NCBI RefSeq assembly: GCF_002099425.1
Contig: NW_018344068.1
Location: 4,884,001 to 4,948,000 of the forward strand
DNA length: 64,000 nucleotides
Source of the DNA: Phascolarctos cinereus
Lineage: Eukaryota > Chordata > Mammalia > Diprotodontia > Phascolarctidae
Reading direction: 5' to 3'
Made by a program: the position numbers and the translations under genes. Under the pieces are notes generated by a model, which saw only the letters and a program-made list of their open reading frames with translations, was not told the DNA's origin and did not search any database. Positions 44,933-56,094 of the stretch are shown one piece after another (position 1 is the first letter of the stretch; the number at the start of each line of letters is the position of its first letter).

Positions 44933-46079
44933 ATTTGTAATTATATCACTTACAATCACTCAATATCTTCTTCCCATTCCCTTTCATAGTGATTTATCCT
45001 TTATAATAAAGAAAAAAGAATAGGAAGAAGGAAAATCTCCAGCAAGACTAACCAATGCATTAAAAAAGATGAGCATACATTATTTTTGTAAGGTGAAAAG
45101 TGACTATGTAAATGCCCAGTAACTCCTTGACAAACTCAGATTTTTAAAAGTGTATGGAAAATGGGAGTGAGGGCAAATAACTAAGGAAGAATGCTGAAGT
45201 ATGGCATGGCTCTGTGATGATTGTGTCGGGAATGCTATAGCTCAGAACGAGCTGAGGCTAGTAATCAATGCTAATGCTTTATTGAGCCAAATAGGAGAGA
45301 GGGATGGGAAAGAGGGAGGCAAGAGAAGGCTCAAAGAAGGGATAGAACTGAACTGCTGCACTGGGTTAATGTCTTAATGATAATGGACAAGGGTGAAAAG
45401 GGTCAACTACTCAACCTTCATTTTGCTTCTTTTTCCTCTTTCAAAAAGGATACTCTATGGACTGGGAAGGATAGAACAAAAGTAGATAGCAAGGATTTGA
45501 GACCCAGGATCAATGAGGAAGTGATTAGGCAGCTGCCCTCAAGGGGTTCAAAACACTAGACCCAGATAAGCATCCTCAAGTCTGGAAAGAACTATCAGAT
45601 GTGATGGTTGAGCTCCTGTAAAAATCTTTACCTTTAAAAAATTGTGGAAAATGGGAGAGGGTCTACTGTCCTGGAGAAAAGGCATTGTTGTCCTGATATT
45701 CATAAAAGGGAAGATGTTGAAGTCTTTAAACTCTAGGCCAGTGAGCTCAACTTCTGTTACAGGTAAAATTCTGGAACATATTATTAAGGGGATGGCTTGT
45801 GAGCACTTAGGAAAAACATAATTGCTAAAGGTATGCATAGTTTCATCAAGAATAGGTCTTGTAAGACTAACCTTATTTCTTGTTCCACAGGATAATAACA
45901 CTGGAAGATCAGAGGAATGTTTCAGACAACACAGTTCAATTCCAGTGAAGCATTTGAAAAAGTCACTCATTCCATCATGGTGGATGAGATGGAAAAATGG
46001 AGGCTAGAAAAATATGCGATCAGGTGGATTTGGAACTGCTTAAATGCTCAGACCACCCTAAACAATCCAATTCAATAAG

Positions 46080-46220
46080 CTTTCATTAAGCATCTACCCT
46101 GTGCAAGGTTCTATGCTAGGTATTGGGGTTATAAAGCCAAAATAAATAAACTAATGAATGAATGAATGAATAAGAAAAGAAAAATAGTTCCTCCCTTCAA
46201 GAAGCTTCTGCATGTTCTAC
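46080..46220 (-). repeat. L2 3' end, antisense
   Basis: 'tcaataagctttcattaagc', 'caaggttctatgctaggtat' and 'ttcctcccttcaagaagctt', with a short (TGAA)n tract inside. Confidence 0.7.
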
Positions 46221-46256
46221 AGGCATAGACTTAAATGATTTAATACTAACTGAGAG

Positions 46257-46725
46257 CATCAGCATGGCACAGTGAATGAAGAGCTGGCCTGGAAGTGAGC
46301 ATCACTGTTGCTTGGTGTTGTTCATCCTTCATTCTCTGACAAGGACCAACGGCGGGGGTGGGGGGGTGGGGGATGGGTTACGCCTTGATTTGCAAGTGAA
46401 TTGGTCTTAGGTGAGGCAGAGCTATGCAAAGTCATCAGCCTCAACCTCTCCTCTAGAGTCAGGTCTTCTACTGCATCCAGGGCTGCTGCCAGTCATCCTG
46501 ACCTATTTATGTCCTGCCACTGGACTCCAATGGAAGTCAGGAAGACCTGGGTTAAAAGCCTATATCTACAACATACTGGCTGTGTGACCGTGGACAAGTC
46601 ACTAAACTTCTTAGCAACTCTGTAAGGCTATAAACTCAGAGCACTTACTAATCTACATTAGTAGAGGGTATTTCTTCACTGGGAGAGCTTTATATCAGTA
46701 AAATTACAGATCCAATCCAGAAAAG
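46257..46725 (+). repeat. tRNA-type SINE (tail family), split by another SINE
   Basis: The head 'catggcacagtgaatgaaga' is separated by a 230-base insert from the body 'tgtgtgaccgtggacaagtc'. The tail is 'atatcagtaaaattacagat', the same subfamily as at 4.1 kb. Confidence 0.7.
46309..46538 (+). repeat. Unnamed marsupial SINE-like repeat, copy 3
   Basis: 'ttggtgttgttcatccttca', 'acaaggaccaac', 'gcaagtgaattggtcttag', 'caaagtcatcagcctcaacc' and 'gccactggactccaatgg' match copies 1 and 2. A G-rich run replaces the middle. Confidence 0.65.
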
Positions 46726-47035
46726 AGCAACTTAAAGGGGGTCTCTAGTGAATGCTGGGAAGGAGAGTTCATGGGTCAGATGAAAGAGCCAAGGTACTTA
46801 AAGTTCTTGAGAGGCTTGAGCAAAGGGCTGAATTGAGTTCGATGAAATTTAGTGAAGACAAAGGAAAAGTTCTGCACTTGGGTCCTTAAAAATCAACCTC
46901 ACAAACACAAGATGGTGGAGGTGTGAATAAAAACCATTTCCAGAGAAAAATTATCTGGAGGCTTAAGCTCTATATGAGGAAACAGTGTGATATAATAGTA
47001 TCCCCCACAAAAAAAACACAAATTAACACTTCCCT

Positions 47036-47275
47036 TCTGTTGTTGTTCAGTTATTTTAGATGCTGCGTAACCCCACTTGGGGTTTTCTTGGCAAAGATAT
47101 TGGAGTGGTTTGGTACTTCCTTCTTCAGCTCATTTTATAGATGAGGAAACTGAGGCAAACAGGGTTAAGTGACTTGCCCAGGGTTATACAACTAGTGTCT
47201 GAGGAGAGATATTAACTCAGGTCTTCCTGACTCCAGGCCTGGCACTCTATCTACTGCACCACCTAGCTACCCATC
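47036..47275 (-). repeat. Marsupial tRNA-type SINE, antisense
   Basis: 'tgttgttgttcagttatttt', 'gttttcttggcaaagatatt', 'cttgcccagggttatacaac', and the head complement 'gcaccacctagctaccc'. Confidence 0.92.
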
Positions 47276-47599
47276 CTGCCATATGCTGAATTAAAAGAGA
47301 CAGTGGCTGGAATGAGGGTGGTAATTATTTCATCTACTCAGATTAGGGAGAGGCTACGATGAAGACAATAATAACCCCTACCTCAAATGGATATTGTGAG
47401 GATAAAATGAGAACCTAAATCAAGTGTTCTGTAAACCTTAAAGCTCCATGGAAATGTGAGTTATTATTATTTACTTTACATATGTGGGAAGCTAAGTAAA
47501 TGTAGACAATCCCTAAGGGGGAAAAAAAGAAAGCCAATTTTACTAAGCAAGGACCCATAAAATCACAGAATCACAACATCCAAGACCTACAGGGGACCT

Positions 47600-48165
47600 C
47601 TCATTTAAAAAAATATTTATTTTATTCTGAGCTTAAAAAATGAAACAAGCATTTCCATAACATAGTAGAATAGGAAAAAAGATGATTGTACATGAAACTG
47701 CATATCTATTGTGTATGACTCACAATTCCTTTTAAATATATAATCAAGTTATCATGTCTCTTTCTTTTTTTCTTCTTTTTTTCTCCCCCTCCCATAGAGA
47801 TGGCTGCCATTAGGCATAGATATAGATATAGATATAGATATAGATATAGATATAGATATATAATATATATATTATATATATGTATATGTCTATGTATACA
47901 CACATATGTGTATATACACACAATACACACACATACAAGTATATATACACACATATATACATGCATATATATATGTACACACATACACAATACATATATA
48001 TGTGTGTGTGTGTATATATATATACATATATTTTATGTATATATATGTAAAGTCATTCTATACATACTTCTACTTACCAGTTCTTTCTCTGGATGCTGAT
48101 AGCTTCTTCTTTCATATGTCCTTTGTACTTAATTTGGGTATTAGTCCAAACCACACCTGACCAGT
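47600..48165 (-). repeat. L1 3' region, antisense, with AT-rich microsatellite
   Basis: 'atatttattttattctgagc', 'ccataacatagtagaatagg' and, past the microsatellite, 'ccagttctttctctggatgc' resemble the antisense 3' UTR of the L1 at 22.5 kb ('catagttctttctttggatg'). Confidence 0.5.
47816..48046. repeat. (GATATA)n and TATATG/CACA compound microsatellite
   Basis: Seven or so GATATA hexamers pass into TATATA, CACACA and TGTGTG segments with several inverted-repeat possibilities, inside the L1 3' region. Confidence 0.95.
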
Positions 48166-48361
48166 AATGCCTGCTACACTCTCTGAACCAGTAAACATTT
48201 GCCTCTAATTAAAGCTCCTGAATGAGGAGGGGCCCAATACTTCTTAAGAAAGGACACCAGTGATGTGTTGTTTCCCCTGAATCTGTGTGCAACTTCCTAC
48301 TGCTCTTACTTCTATGCTCTAGACATCTAAACTGAAAGGGAATGTGATGATAATCTAATCT

Positions 48362-48572
48362 AGGGGCTCTTACCTTTTTTTTTCATCCTGGACCCCTTTA
48401 GCAGTCTGGCAAAGCCTATGGATAGACCCTTTATCAGAATAATGTTTTTTTTTTCAAATACTTACAATAAAATATGTGTCTTGCAAAGGAAAAGCATCAA
48501 ATTAAAATATAGTTATCAAAAGTAAAAATATACATGCAAGTTCATGGACCCTAGGTTAAGGACCCCTGATCT
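48362..48572. mobile_element. hAT-like MITE, copy C, with terminal inverted repeats
   Basis: The ends 'taggggctcttacct' and 'aggttaaggacccctg' are imperfect inverted repeats. The interior 'ttcatcctggacccctttag', 'cagtctggcaaagcctatgg', 'tcagaataatgtt' is the proximal half of the family, of which copies A and B show the distal half. It interrupts a MIR-type SINE that continues with 'ttccagtctctattttatag'. Confidence 0.65.
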
Positions 48573-48669
48573 GTTCCAGTCTCTATTTTATAGATGGGGA
48601 ATTTAAGGCTCAGAAAGGGAAAGCCACTTTGGCAATGAGTTAGTGGCAGAGCTGGGGCCTAGCATCACA

Positions 48670-49560
48670 GTCACATTGTCACCAGCCTCAGCCAGAAGAG
48701 ATTTAAGGGTGAAAAGAGGATCTTGGCCAGGCATAAGTTTCCGGTGTGGGCAGAGGAGAGGACAATGGACCTGAATAATCATCCTCCCCTATTGCTTTAT
48801 TTGAGGAAATGTTCCCAGGGGCATCATTTCAGCAATCTGCCCTTAGCGCCTCCACATAGAATGTGGCCCCTTGGAAATAACCAAGAACGGGGTTATTTCA
48901 TTTCTTTTCATACTCCACCGTAAAATCACGCTCTCCCTCCCAGAGAGGGCTCTTCTTGGGGAGATCCATAGGAGCCAGCAGTTACTTTACTGCGTCTCAG
49001 GGGAAATTTCTGCAAATGTGTTTGAATGGTACAATGGCAAATGGCTCCTATTTGTTGTAAAAATATTTTCACTACATTTGTTCACTGACAGCTGAAGGCG
49101 ATTCTTCCCCCTTTTACTGCAGTCATTATGGGGTGAACATAAAGCCAAAAGAAAAGGCTTGTAATATGTCATCCAGGGATGGTTCCCAGCTGCATCAGAG
49201 CCAATGGCCTGTAGACAAGCAGGGAGGGAGGACAAGGAGGCAGGTAGGAGGCTCCAGGTTAATATGGGACTAGCATAGCATTAACCAGTGTCGCTATAAA
49301 GCATACACATACAGCTGTGCTTGCACTAGTAGCCAACAGAGCATGAGCCATAGGAGCTTGAAGTAACCATAGCAGTCTCCATGTCCAACCTCCCACACAG
49401 TTTGGAAATCTTAAGAACATAAGAAGAAGACTCTCAAATCCATGCTCTACTTGTTGTAGATGAAGACCCTGGGGCCTAAAGTGGTAAAGTGATTTAGCCA
49501 AGATGATACAAGTGGCAAGTGGCAAAATCAGGGTTTGAATCCAGGGGATGTGATTGCAAA
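48670..49560. other. Low-repeat stretch, candidate conserved non-coding DNA
   Basis: I recognise no repeat from about 48.70 to 49.35 kb. The segment around 49.0-49.2 kb ('cctatttgttgtaaaaatat', 'cagtcattatggggtgaaca') has the high-complexity, AT-leaning look of conserved elements. No coding frame is convincing. Confidence 0.3.
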
Positions 49561-49835
49561 TCCATGGTGCCACCCTCATTTGCCCATTTGGCAAACATTT
49601 ACCAAGTGCCCAGTATGTATGAAGCAAGAAGGCCAGCTGGCCTTGGAGTTAGGTAAGACTGGGTTCAAATCCTTTTACTAACATATGCCAGCAATGTGAC
49701 CACAGACGAATCACTTAATATCTCAGAGTCCTAGGCAGCTCCCTATTAACTATGAAGTTACCGAAGAGTTGTTGATCTCTATTGGTGGATAATTTCCACC
49801 CTTGGAATTTGCTGTATGAAAGAAATCACAGGTTC
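49560..49835 (+). repeat. L2 trace plus tRNA-type SINE (tail family)
   Basis: An antisense L2-like piece ('accaagtgcccagtatgtat') is followed by a SINE: 'cttggagttaggtaagactg', 'ccagcaatgtgaccacagac' and the tail 'atgaaagaaatcacaggttc'. Confidence 0.65.
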
Positions 49836-49944
49836 AAAACAACAGCAACAGCAGTTCAAAGCATTGGACTTGTCAGAGATGTGAAGACTGGGATAATGCT
49901 ACGAGGGTCAGATAAAATACGGTAAAACATGGTCCATTTTTTGT

Positions 49945-50090
49945 TTTGGCTAGGCAATGAGGTTAAGTGACTTGCCCAGGGTTACACAGCTAGTAAGTTA
50001 TATGTCTGAGGCCAGATTTGAACTCAGGTCCTCCTGAATACAGGCCTGGTGTTCAATCCACTGCCACCTAGCTGCCCTTCATGTGGTCCA
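49945..50090 (-). repeat. Marsupial tRNA-type SINE, antisense, short type
   Basis: 'tttggctaggcaatgaggtt', 'agatttgaactcaggtcctc' and the head complement 'ccactgccacctagctgccc'. The flanks share 'tggtccat', a likely 8-base target duplication. Confidence 0.9.
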
Positions 50091-50129
50091 TATCAATATA
50101 ACACAAACTAAGAATATGGGGCAAAAGAA

Positions 50130-50500
50130 GATCTGAATGAAAAACATTAAGTGCTTACCATATGCTAAACACAGTGTGAAGCCCTAGGCATAAAAATAGA
50201 GGGAAGAGAAACTGTCCTTGCCCCCAAGGAGTTCACATTCTGATTGAGGGAAGACAAAGGTAGCTAAGAAAGGGGGCATTAGTCTAAGAAGTCACAAAGA
50301 TGGCAAGTAAACCAAGGCAGAAGTCCATTAAGGTGTCCTTTTCAGAGTCAATTATAGTGCTGATTTGATTACAATTCTCTGAGAAAGAAGTGGAAAGCGG
50401 GTGGTTATAGGAAGGAAAGAGAGGCCATTCATGCCACAAGCAAGGCAGAAAATGGCCTTGGTGAAGATGTGGGCACATCATTCTAGGGAATAAAGATTTA
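50130..50500 (-). repeat. L2 3' end, antisense
   Basis: 'aaacattaagtgcttaccat', 'ccttgcccccaaggagttca' and 'gccacaagcaaggcagaaaa'. Confidence 0.65.
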
Positions 50501-50509
50501 AATGGTTCT

Positions 50510-50645
50510 GCAAAGGAAAAGAGTTATCTTATTTAACAAAAGAGAGAACTGAGGCCCAAAGAGAGGAGGTGACTTGCCCAAGGTCACACAGTGAGATAGG
50601 AGCAGATGCAAGACTAGAACCCAGGTCTCCTCCTTCTCAGGTCAC
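50510..50645 (-). repeat. MIR-type SINE fragment, antisense
   Basis: 'gagaactgaggcccaaagag', 'tgacttgcccaaggtcacac' and 'agaacccaggtctcctcct'. Confidence 0.75.
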
Positions 50646-50649
50646 CCTT

Positions 50650-51770
50650 TTCCCCTCTAACCTAGGCTCCTTTTCTGAAGCCTAAATTTCTTTATGCCAG
50701 CACTGACTGACTAATTTTCATGGTTTCATGTGCACATGTGTGCATTTAGGCTTTTAAAAAAAGCACTCCTATAATAAAGGGAAAAAAAAACAATGATAAT
50801 AATGATTCACAGCAAAATCTCTGCTTTTTAAGGATTTCCAAGCAGTTTGCAGTGGGATCATTTGGTACATCTCAGGAGACTCATGCTTTCTCACTGCTCT
50901 CCCCTCCCCCCCAGACACTGTCCAGCCACATTCATTCATTCTATATGTTATGGCTTTACATACTTGAAGGGCAGCCAAGATTGTTCACCCGAAGCTGGCT
51001 CGCCTGAAATCTAGTCTTCGGGAACCTTCTGGCTTCCAGGATTCTCTGTGATGGAAAACCCAGTCCTGGCATTCTTAAATAAGAAATGTCTTTTAAGTTT
51101 ATCCTTGCAGTACTGAGCCAGGCCAAAAACAGCCTGTTATGACATAAGGGGTAATCAGCCAGTCAGCTCATGGCTTACTTACATGGATCTGAATGGCTTC
51201 AATTTCTTTGCTCACATGACAGAAAGGAAGTTAAATCTCAGGTGCCCCAGGGATGCCATATTTCCTGGGCAATGGGGAAATCATGTAATAGGAGGTTTAA
51301 TGCTGACTTGACCATGAGTTATTTCAGATGCTTCAAAAAATGTGTGATTTCACACCCCTAGTGATGTGGCATCTATGCAGTCCACATTTGAGTTGCTGGT
51401 GCCAAAACTTCTTTATGAGGGGCCCCACCCTCTGGTGGGGAGCCTCACTACATTTGGCTTGACTAGTCCTTGGATAACAGATACAGGGGAAAAAAAAACA
51501 AAACAAAACACTGGATCCATACTTGAAAGTCATTTCAGTTTAATCAAAACCTGCCTGGGTTTATACTCCATTGGCTGTGGCTATGAGAAACCCAAGATTT
51601 CCAAATTAGGAAAGCCAAGGAACCCTGATTAGGGAGTATCATGGAGACATAATCCTCTGGGCAAGATAGGGCCAAAATTCATCTATCAGCTTCTGGAGAT
51701 CCAGGGGTAAACTTGTTCAATGTGATAGAGAGTTTTGTTGAACTCTATTTCTTTTTGTTTTACTATTCTT
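50650..51770. other. Longest low-repeat stretch; candidate conserved non-coding DNA
   Basis: Over about 1.1 kb I identify no transposable element. The sequence is of even complexity, with no microsatellite apart from short A and C runs. Small open frames on both strands have no recognisable product. Confidence 0.3.
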
Positions 51771-51774
51771 TAGT

Positions 51775-52085
51775 CAGTCAACAAGCATCTATTAAGGGTT
51801 TATTATGTTCTGGACGCTGTCAAAGGATAGCTCTCTGAAAGGGAGAGAGACTTGCTGGGAAATATAGATGATGTAAAACATTGAATACATCAATAACAAT
51901 TTTTAAAAGGAGATGATATATTCTAAAGGACTTAAAACTGAAAAAGAAGAGGGAAAAATAGTCTATTGATAGCCACTGAATCAAGTCAACAAGCATATAA
52001 AATGGCTTACTCTATGCCAAGCATTGTGCTAATCATTGTATATTATAGAGCTGCATACAGAGAATAACTAAAATGTATGAAGAAT
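51775..52085 (-). repeat. L2 3' end fragments, antisense
   Basis: 'tcaacaagcatctattaagg' (51.78 kb) and 'tctatgccaagcattgtgct' (52.01 kb) are antisense L2 ends. The part between them is unassigned. Confidence 0.5.
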
Positions 52086-52089
52086 AGCA

Positions 52090-53490
52090 TAAGGGATACC
52101 TAAAAGTTAATAAGATGCAAAAACAGAAAAAAAGAAAACTGTGGTAGAAATCCATGGCCTCAGACGTCTATAAAAATGCATACATTGTGACTTACCAAGA
52201 AGATAATACAAGAAGGCAATTTTGACCTGATACATATCATGGAAATTTGGAAAGATGAGCTCCATCACTGGAATTATTTCTCTGGAAGAGTCTACTTTAT
52301 CCAAAAAGAAACATGATAGTTCAAAGGAGTGGGAGTTGAAGGAAGTGAAATAGCATTGTATATTATGAAAACATACTCATATGAAGAAATCCAGAAACTA
52401 GAGGTAGGAAATGTGATGGGGGACATTGGGGTAAAGATTAACAGAGACAGAAACAGAAGAATTTGTCGTCAGATTATACCATAGACCACCTGGGCAGAGA
52501 GAGGAAATATCTGAAGAGTTTGGAAAACAGATCATAGAATTGGAACACCAGATGGTATTGCTGGGGGACTTCAATTATCCGTACATTTGCTGGAGCATTC
52601 TTTTTTTCAAAAAGCAGAGCAAGTAAAAATATATTGATTTGCTTTAACAAATTCATCCTTCAAAAGGCAGAAGATGCAACAAAAATATCACATTCTGGAT
52701 CTGATTCTCACTAAAAAAGGGGGAGCTGGTTGCTGGATGGAAATCACAGGAATTTTGGACAGGGTGAGTGACTGCTCTAACTTACAGTTTGTCATTAAAA
52801 AAAGAGGAAACTGGGAATATTGTGACATCCATCCTAGATTTTTGGAAAATGGATTTCAAAGAGTTCAGAGAAAGGACAGGTAAGATTCCATATTATAAAG
52901 TCTTACAAGTCAGCCCAGGAGAGAGGAAAAATACTCAAGAAAAAAATTCTGAAGACCTAAAGAAACATTTCTAATAAAAGAGCGGCATGGTATAGTGTTC
53001 TGGAGTCCAAGAACCTGGATTTAAATCTGTCCTCTGACACACACTGCTTATAAAACCTTGGGCAAATTGACTGATCTCCCTGGGCCTCAGTTTCCTCATT
53101 TGGAAAATGAGTGAGTTGGGCTATTTGGACTCTGAGAACCCTTGCAGCTCTATTACCCCATGATGAAAAAATGAGTTGCTTAAAGAAATATGGATGCAAG
53201 GGGAAGTTCATCAATCAAACTTATTAAAAGACACGTGTGGGAGATGAAAGCATACATCTGAATCAAAGTGTAGTCAACAGAGGTAACAGATGATGGATAC
53301 AAAAGTTTGATATAATCTTGCAGGAATGGTATCTAGAGAGCTATACCTCAGAATCAGCTGAAGCTGGCAAGAAAAGTAAAGATTAACAAAGAGGGTTGGT
53401 TTTTAGAAATATATATCGGGAGAAAAAGGTAGATCAAAGAAAGGCTTAAACCAGTTCTTTGGAACGCATGCAGTGATTATCACAAAGGAG
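52090..53490 (+). repeat. L3/CR1 LINE ORF2 (endonuclease side), sense, interrupted
   Basis: Frames give WKDELHHWNYFSGRVYFIQK, then EFGKQIIELEHQMVLLGDFNYP, the last being the CR1/L2-clade endonuclease motif (LxGDFN). A later block 'ctatacctcagaatcagctg' corresponds to the ELxLARK-type linker. A SINE (52.98-53.17 kb) interrupts it. Frames are broken. Confidence 0.7.
52978..53172 (+). repeat. MIR/tRNA-type SINE
   Basis: 'gagcggcatggtatagtgtt', 'tggatttaaatctgtcctct', 'cctcagtttcctcatttgga' and a 'cttgcagctctattacc' tail. Confidence 0.75.
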
Positions 53491-53529
53491 AGAGAGAACT
53501 GTATATATATTTATACATATATAAATATT

Positions 53530-54225
53530 GGGGGCCAGATAGGGAATTCAGTGGACTCCAGCATGGCACCTAGAGTAAAAAAAGTCCTGAGTTCAAATTC
53601 AGCCTCAGGTAGTTATTAGTTGTGTGACTCTGGGCAAGTCATTTAACTTCCATTTGCCTTAATTTCCTTATCACTAAAATGCAGATAACAATAAAAAGAG
53701 CCCTTACCTCCCAGAGTTGTTATAAGGATAAAATGAGTCAATATTCACGAAAAGCACTTAGCACAGCATCTAGAACATAGTAAGCTCTATATAAATGTTA
53801 TATAATATATATAATACATATATATATATAATATATATAATATAATATAATAATAAATGTTGTTGTTATGGTTAGCTGTGTGACCCTGGGCAAGTCACTA
53901 GACTTCTGTTTGCCTCAGTTTCTTCATCTGTAAAGTAGAAATAATAATAGTCCTTGTGTCCCAGGTTTGTTGTGAGGATCATATGAGATGGTATTTATAA
54001 AAAGCACTTAGCACAGTATCTGGGCACATAGGTCTATATAAATGTTAGTTGTTATCATTGTTGTTATGGTTAGCTGTGTGACCCTGGGCAAGTCACTTAA
54101 CTTCTGTTTGCCTCAGTTTCTTCATCTGTAAGGTAAAGATAATAATAGCCCTTGTCTCTCAGGGTTGTTGTGAAGACCAAATGAGATCAAATTTGCAAAA
54201 TGCTTTGAACACCTTAAAGAGCTAT
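53530..54225 (+). repeat. tRNA/MIR-type SINE with its 3' part repeated three times
   Basis: The full SINE (head 'cagtggactccagcatggca') is followed by two further copies of the section from 'gtgtgaccctgggcaagtca' to 'tctatataaatgtta'. The copies beginning at 53862 and 54060 share the same first 35 bases, giving a period of about 198 bases. An (AT)n tract separates copies one and two. Confidence 0.8.
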
Positions 54226-54770
54226 TGTGCTAATCCTTATTACACACACTTTGTGCTGTCCCTATATCCCTACTTTTGCTCATGCTATTTCCCTACCCAA
54301 CCTGAAATCTCCCTTCTCCCCCTTTCATCGTCCCTGATTTCTGTCAGTTTTTTTGAGATCCAGTTCAAGTCCAAACCTCCTCCAGCAAGTCTCCCTTGAC
54401 TAGTCAGCATTCGGTCTCCTACCTTAATGTGTTTGCACTGGCTGTCTGCTGTGCATAAATTGCATTCTCCCCTCACCTTCACCTTCTGAAATCCTTCATT
54501 TCCTTCAAAGCCCAGCTCAAGAATCACCTTCTGCAAGAAGCCTTTTTTGATTTCCCTAGCTACTAGTGCATTTCCTTCCAAATTATTTTATATCTATATT
54601 GTGTATATTTCCTATATAGCTATACTTACATAGAGTATTGTCCCCGCTAGCTGGAGTGGAAGCTTCTTGAGGGCAGAAGACATTTCACTTTTGCCTTTGT
54701 AGCTTCAACTGTTATCACAATGCCTAGTACCTGGTAGGTGTCACTTTCTCTCTCTGAGTTTCGGTTTCCT
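54225..54770 (+). repeat. L2 3' region
   Basis: Two overlapping L2 phrases: 'cctccagcaagtctcccttg', 'agcccagctcaagaatcacc', then 'ttcttgagggcagaagacat' and 'caatgcctagtacctggtag'. Confidence 0.7.
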
Positions 54771-55029
54771 CCTTTGAGCGTAAGGTGAGCACATGCTCCA
54801 GTGAGCATAAGGCTCATTGCCCTGTCTCCCTCACAGAAAAGTTGTAAAGATAAAATGAGGTGATGGATAAGAAAGGGTTTGGTAAACTGTGCTTGTAAAT
54901 TGGAGGGGGCAGAAGTGATCTTCCTCTTCTCAAATCTCTCCTAACAATTTGCCTCGTGCTAATCAAACTCTTCTTCATATCAAAGTAATTTGAATATGTG
55001 TCTCCACTTCAGTTCTGAGCTTCTTGAGA

Positions 55030-55440
55030 GCATGATCTGTATTTAACTATCATTTATAACTCATGCCTTGATTTGCGCCACCTCCCTCTGCTTCCTCTCC
55101 CCTCTGATTGGAGGACTAGAAGGCATATTATCAAACTCCTCCCAATGCCTTCTGTTATAGAGGGCAGAAACTGGACTTTCAGCTCACTCCATTTTACATT
55201 TGCTGTTCTGCCTGGTTTCAGCTTTACGGAACAAGATGTCTTATGCTGGGTATTTCCTGGTGTTCCCCCTACCCCCTTTGCTTCCCTGCCTCTATTTTGT
55301 GTGTTATTTCCTTCTTTAGGTTGTAAGCTATTTGAAGGCAAAGACTGTCTTTTTGTTAATTGCATCTCCAGTGCTTAGCACAGTGCCTGGCACAAAAGTA
55401 GGCATTCAATAAATGTTTATTGGACTGGATTAGACTGTGT
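55030..55440 (+). repeat. L2 3' end
   Basis: 'gtaagctatttgaaggcaaa', 'cagtgcttagcacagtgcct' and 'cattcaataaatgtttattg'. Confidence 0.8.
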
Positions 55441-55850
55441 CACTATCACCCATAATATCCAATTCTGGGCACACAATAGGCATTTAGTAAATTACATAGG
55501 TTGAAATAGACTCTGTGCCTTTTTTGCAGTTTGATTTCTCCGTGGTTAGCAATAACTCTCCTATGCATCATTGAGTCCTTGATTCCAAATGACCCCATCT
55601 ACCAGATCACTGCTTAATCAATAGTAATTGGATACGAGTAATTAAGCATTATGTCTATTGATGTTTAACTTTTTTTTTTTTGTCAGGTGTTTGTGGAGCC
55701 AAAAGGGACTCCTACCTGACACCAGAGTCTGAAGAACTTCAGCTGGAGCAGCGCCACCTAAAACTGAAACGTTGGCTGCTTCAGGGGAGTTCGGCATTGA
55801 GGAATATTTGGTGGGTTAGTGACCCAGGGAACCACTAAGTCAGCATGGAA
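55441..55850 (+). other. Unassigned; possible exon behind an acceptor-like site
   Basis: After a run of 12 or more T and 'gtcag' (AG at 55685-55686) a 49-codon frame stays open to a stop at 55836-55838: VCGAKRDSYLTPESEELQLE, then QRHLKLKRWLLQGSSALRNI, then WWVSDPGNH. It shows no repeat similarity that I recognise, and no gene match either. It could be a terminal exon, part of an unknown old transposon, or chance. Confidence 0.25.
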
Positions 55851-56050
55851 TGAATGGTGGAAAAAGCCCAGCTTTTGGAGTCAGCAGATCTGGGCTTAAG
55901 TTTTGGGTCTCCTACTTAGTACTCATACTGCCACGACCAACCATTACCCTCTAAGCCTCAGTTTCCCATTTTATAAAAGGAGTGGATTGTATGATCATAT
56001 TTAAGAGATGAAAGTACATATCAGATGGGCCCGAAAGACCTGAGTTCAAA
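55850..56050 (+). repeat. MIR/tRNA-type SINE
   Basis: 'gaatggtggaaaaagcccag', 'ctaagcctcagtttcccat' and a second SINE head beginning 'ggcccgaaagacctgagttc'. Confidence 0.6.
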
Positions 56051-56094
56051 CATTGCTTCTGACTCCAGCTAGCTATGTTAACATAGGCAGGGGG

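Larger units (their letters stand above)
43830..46925 (+). repeat. L3/CR1 LINE ORF2, sense, interrupted
   Basis: It starts with the CR1 endonuclease entry block ('gaactagagctcttaatgcc', then 'tgaccttataggtgttac'). A linker follows. The RT block near 45.7 kb reads 'ctaggccagtgagctcaact' and 'acaggtaaaattctggaaca' (the PVSLTSVTGKILE-type motif), and later 'aaatttagtgaagacaaagg' (MKFSEDK) with 'gttctgcacttgggt'. Frames are broken. Interruptions are a (TC)n plus 7SL RNA pseudogene, an L2 3' end (46.08-46.22 kb) and nested SINEs (46.26-46.72 kb). Confidence 0.75.

Noticed and set aside
45548-45970. 140-codon minus-strand open frame
   Set aside because: It lies antisense to the L3/CR1 reverse-transcriptase region, whose sense frame gives recognisable motifs; the antisense product has none.
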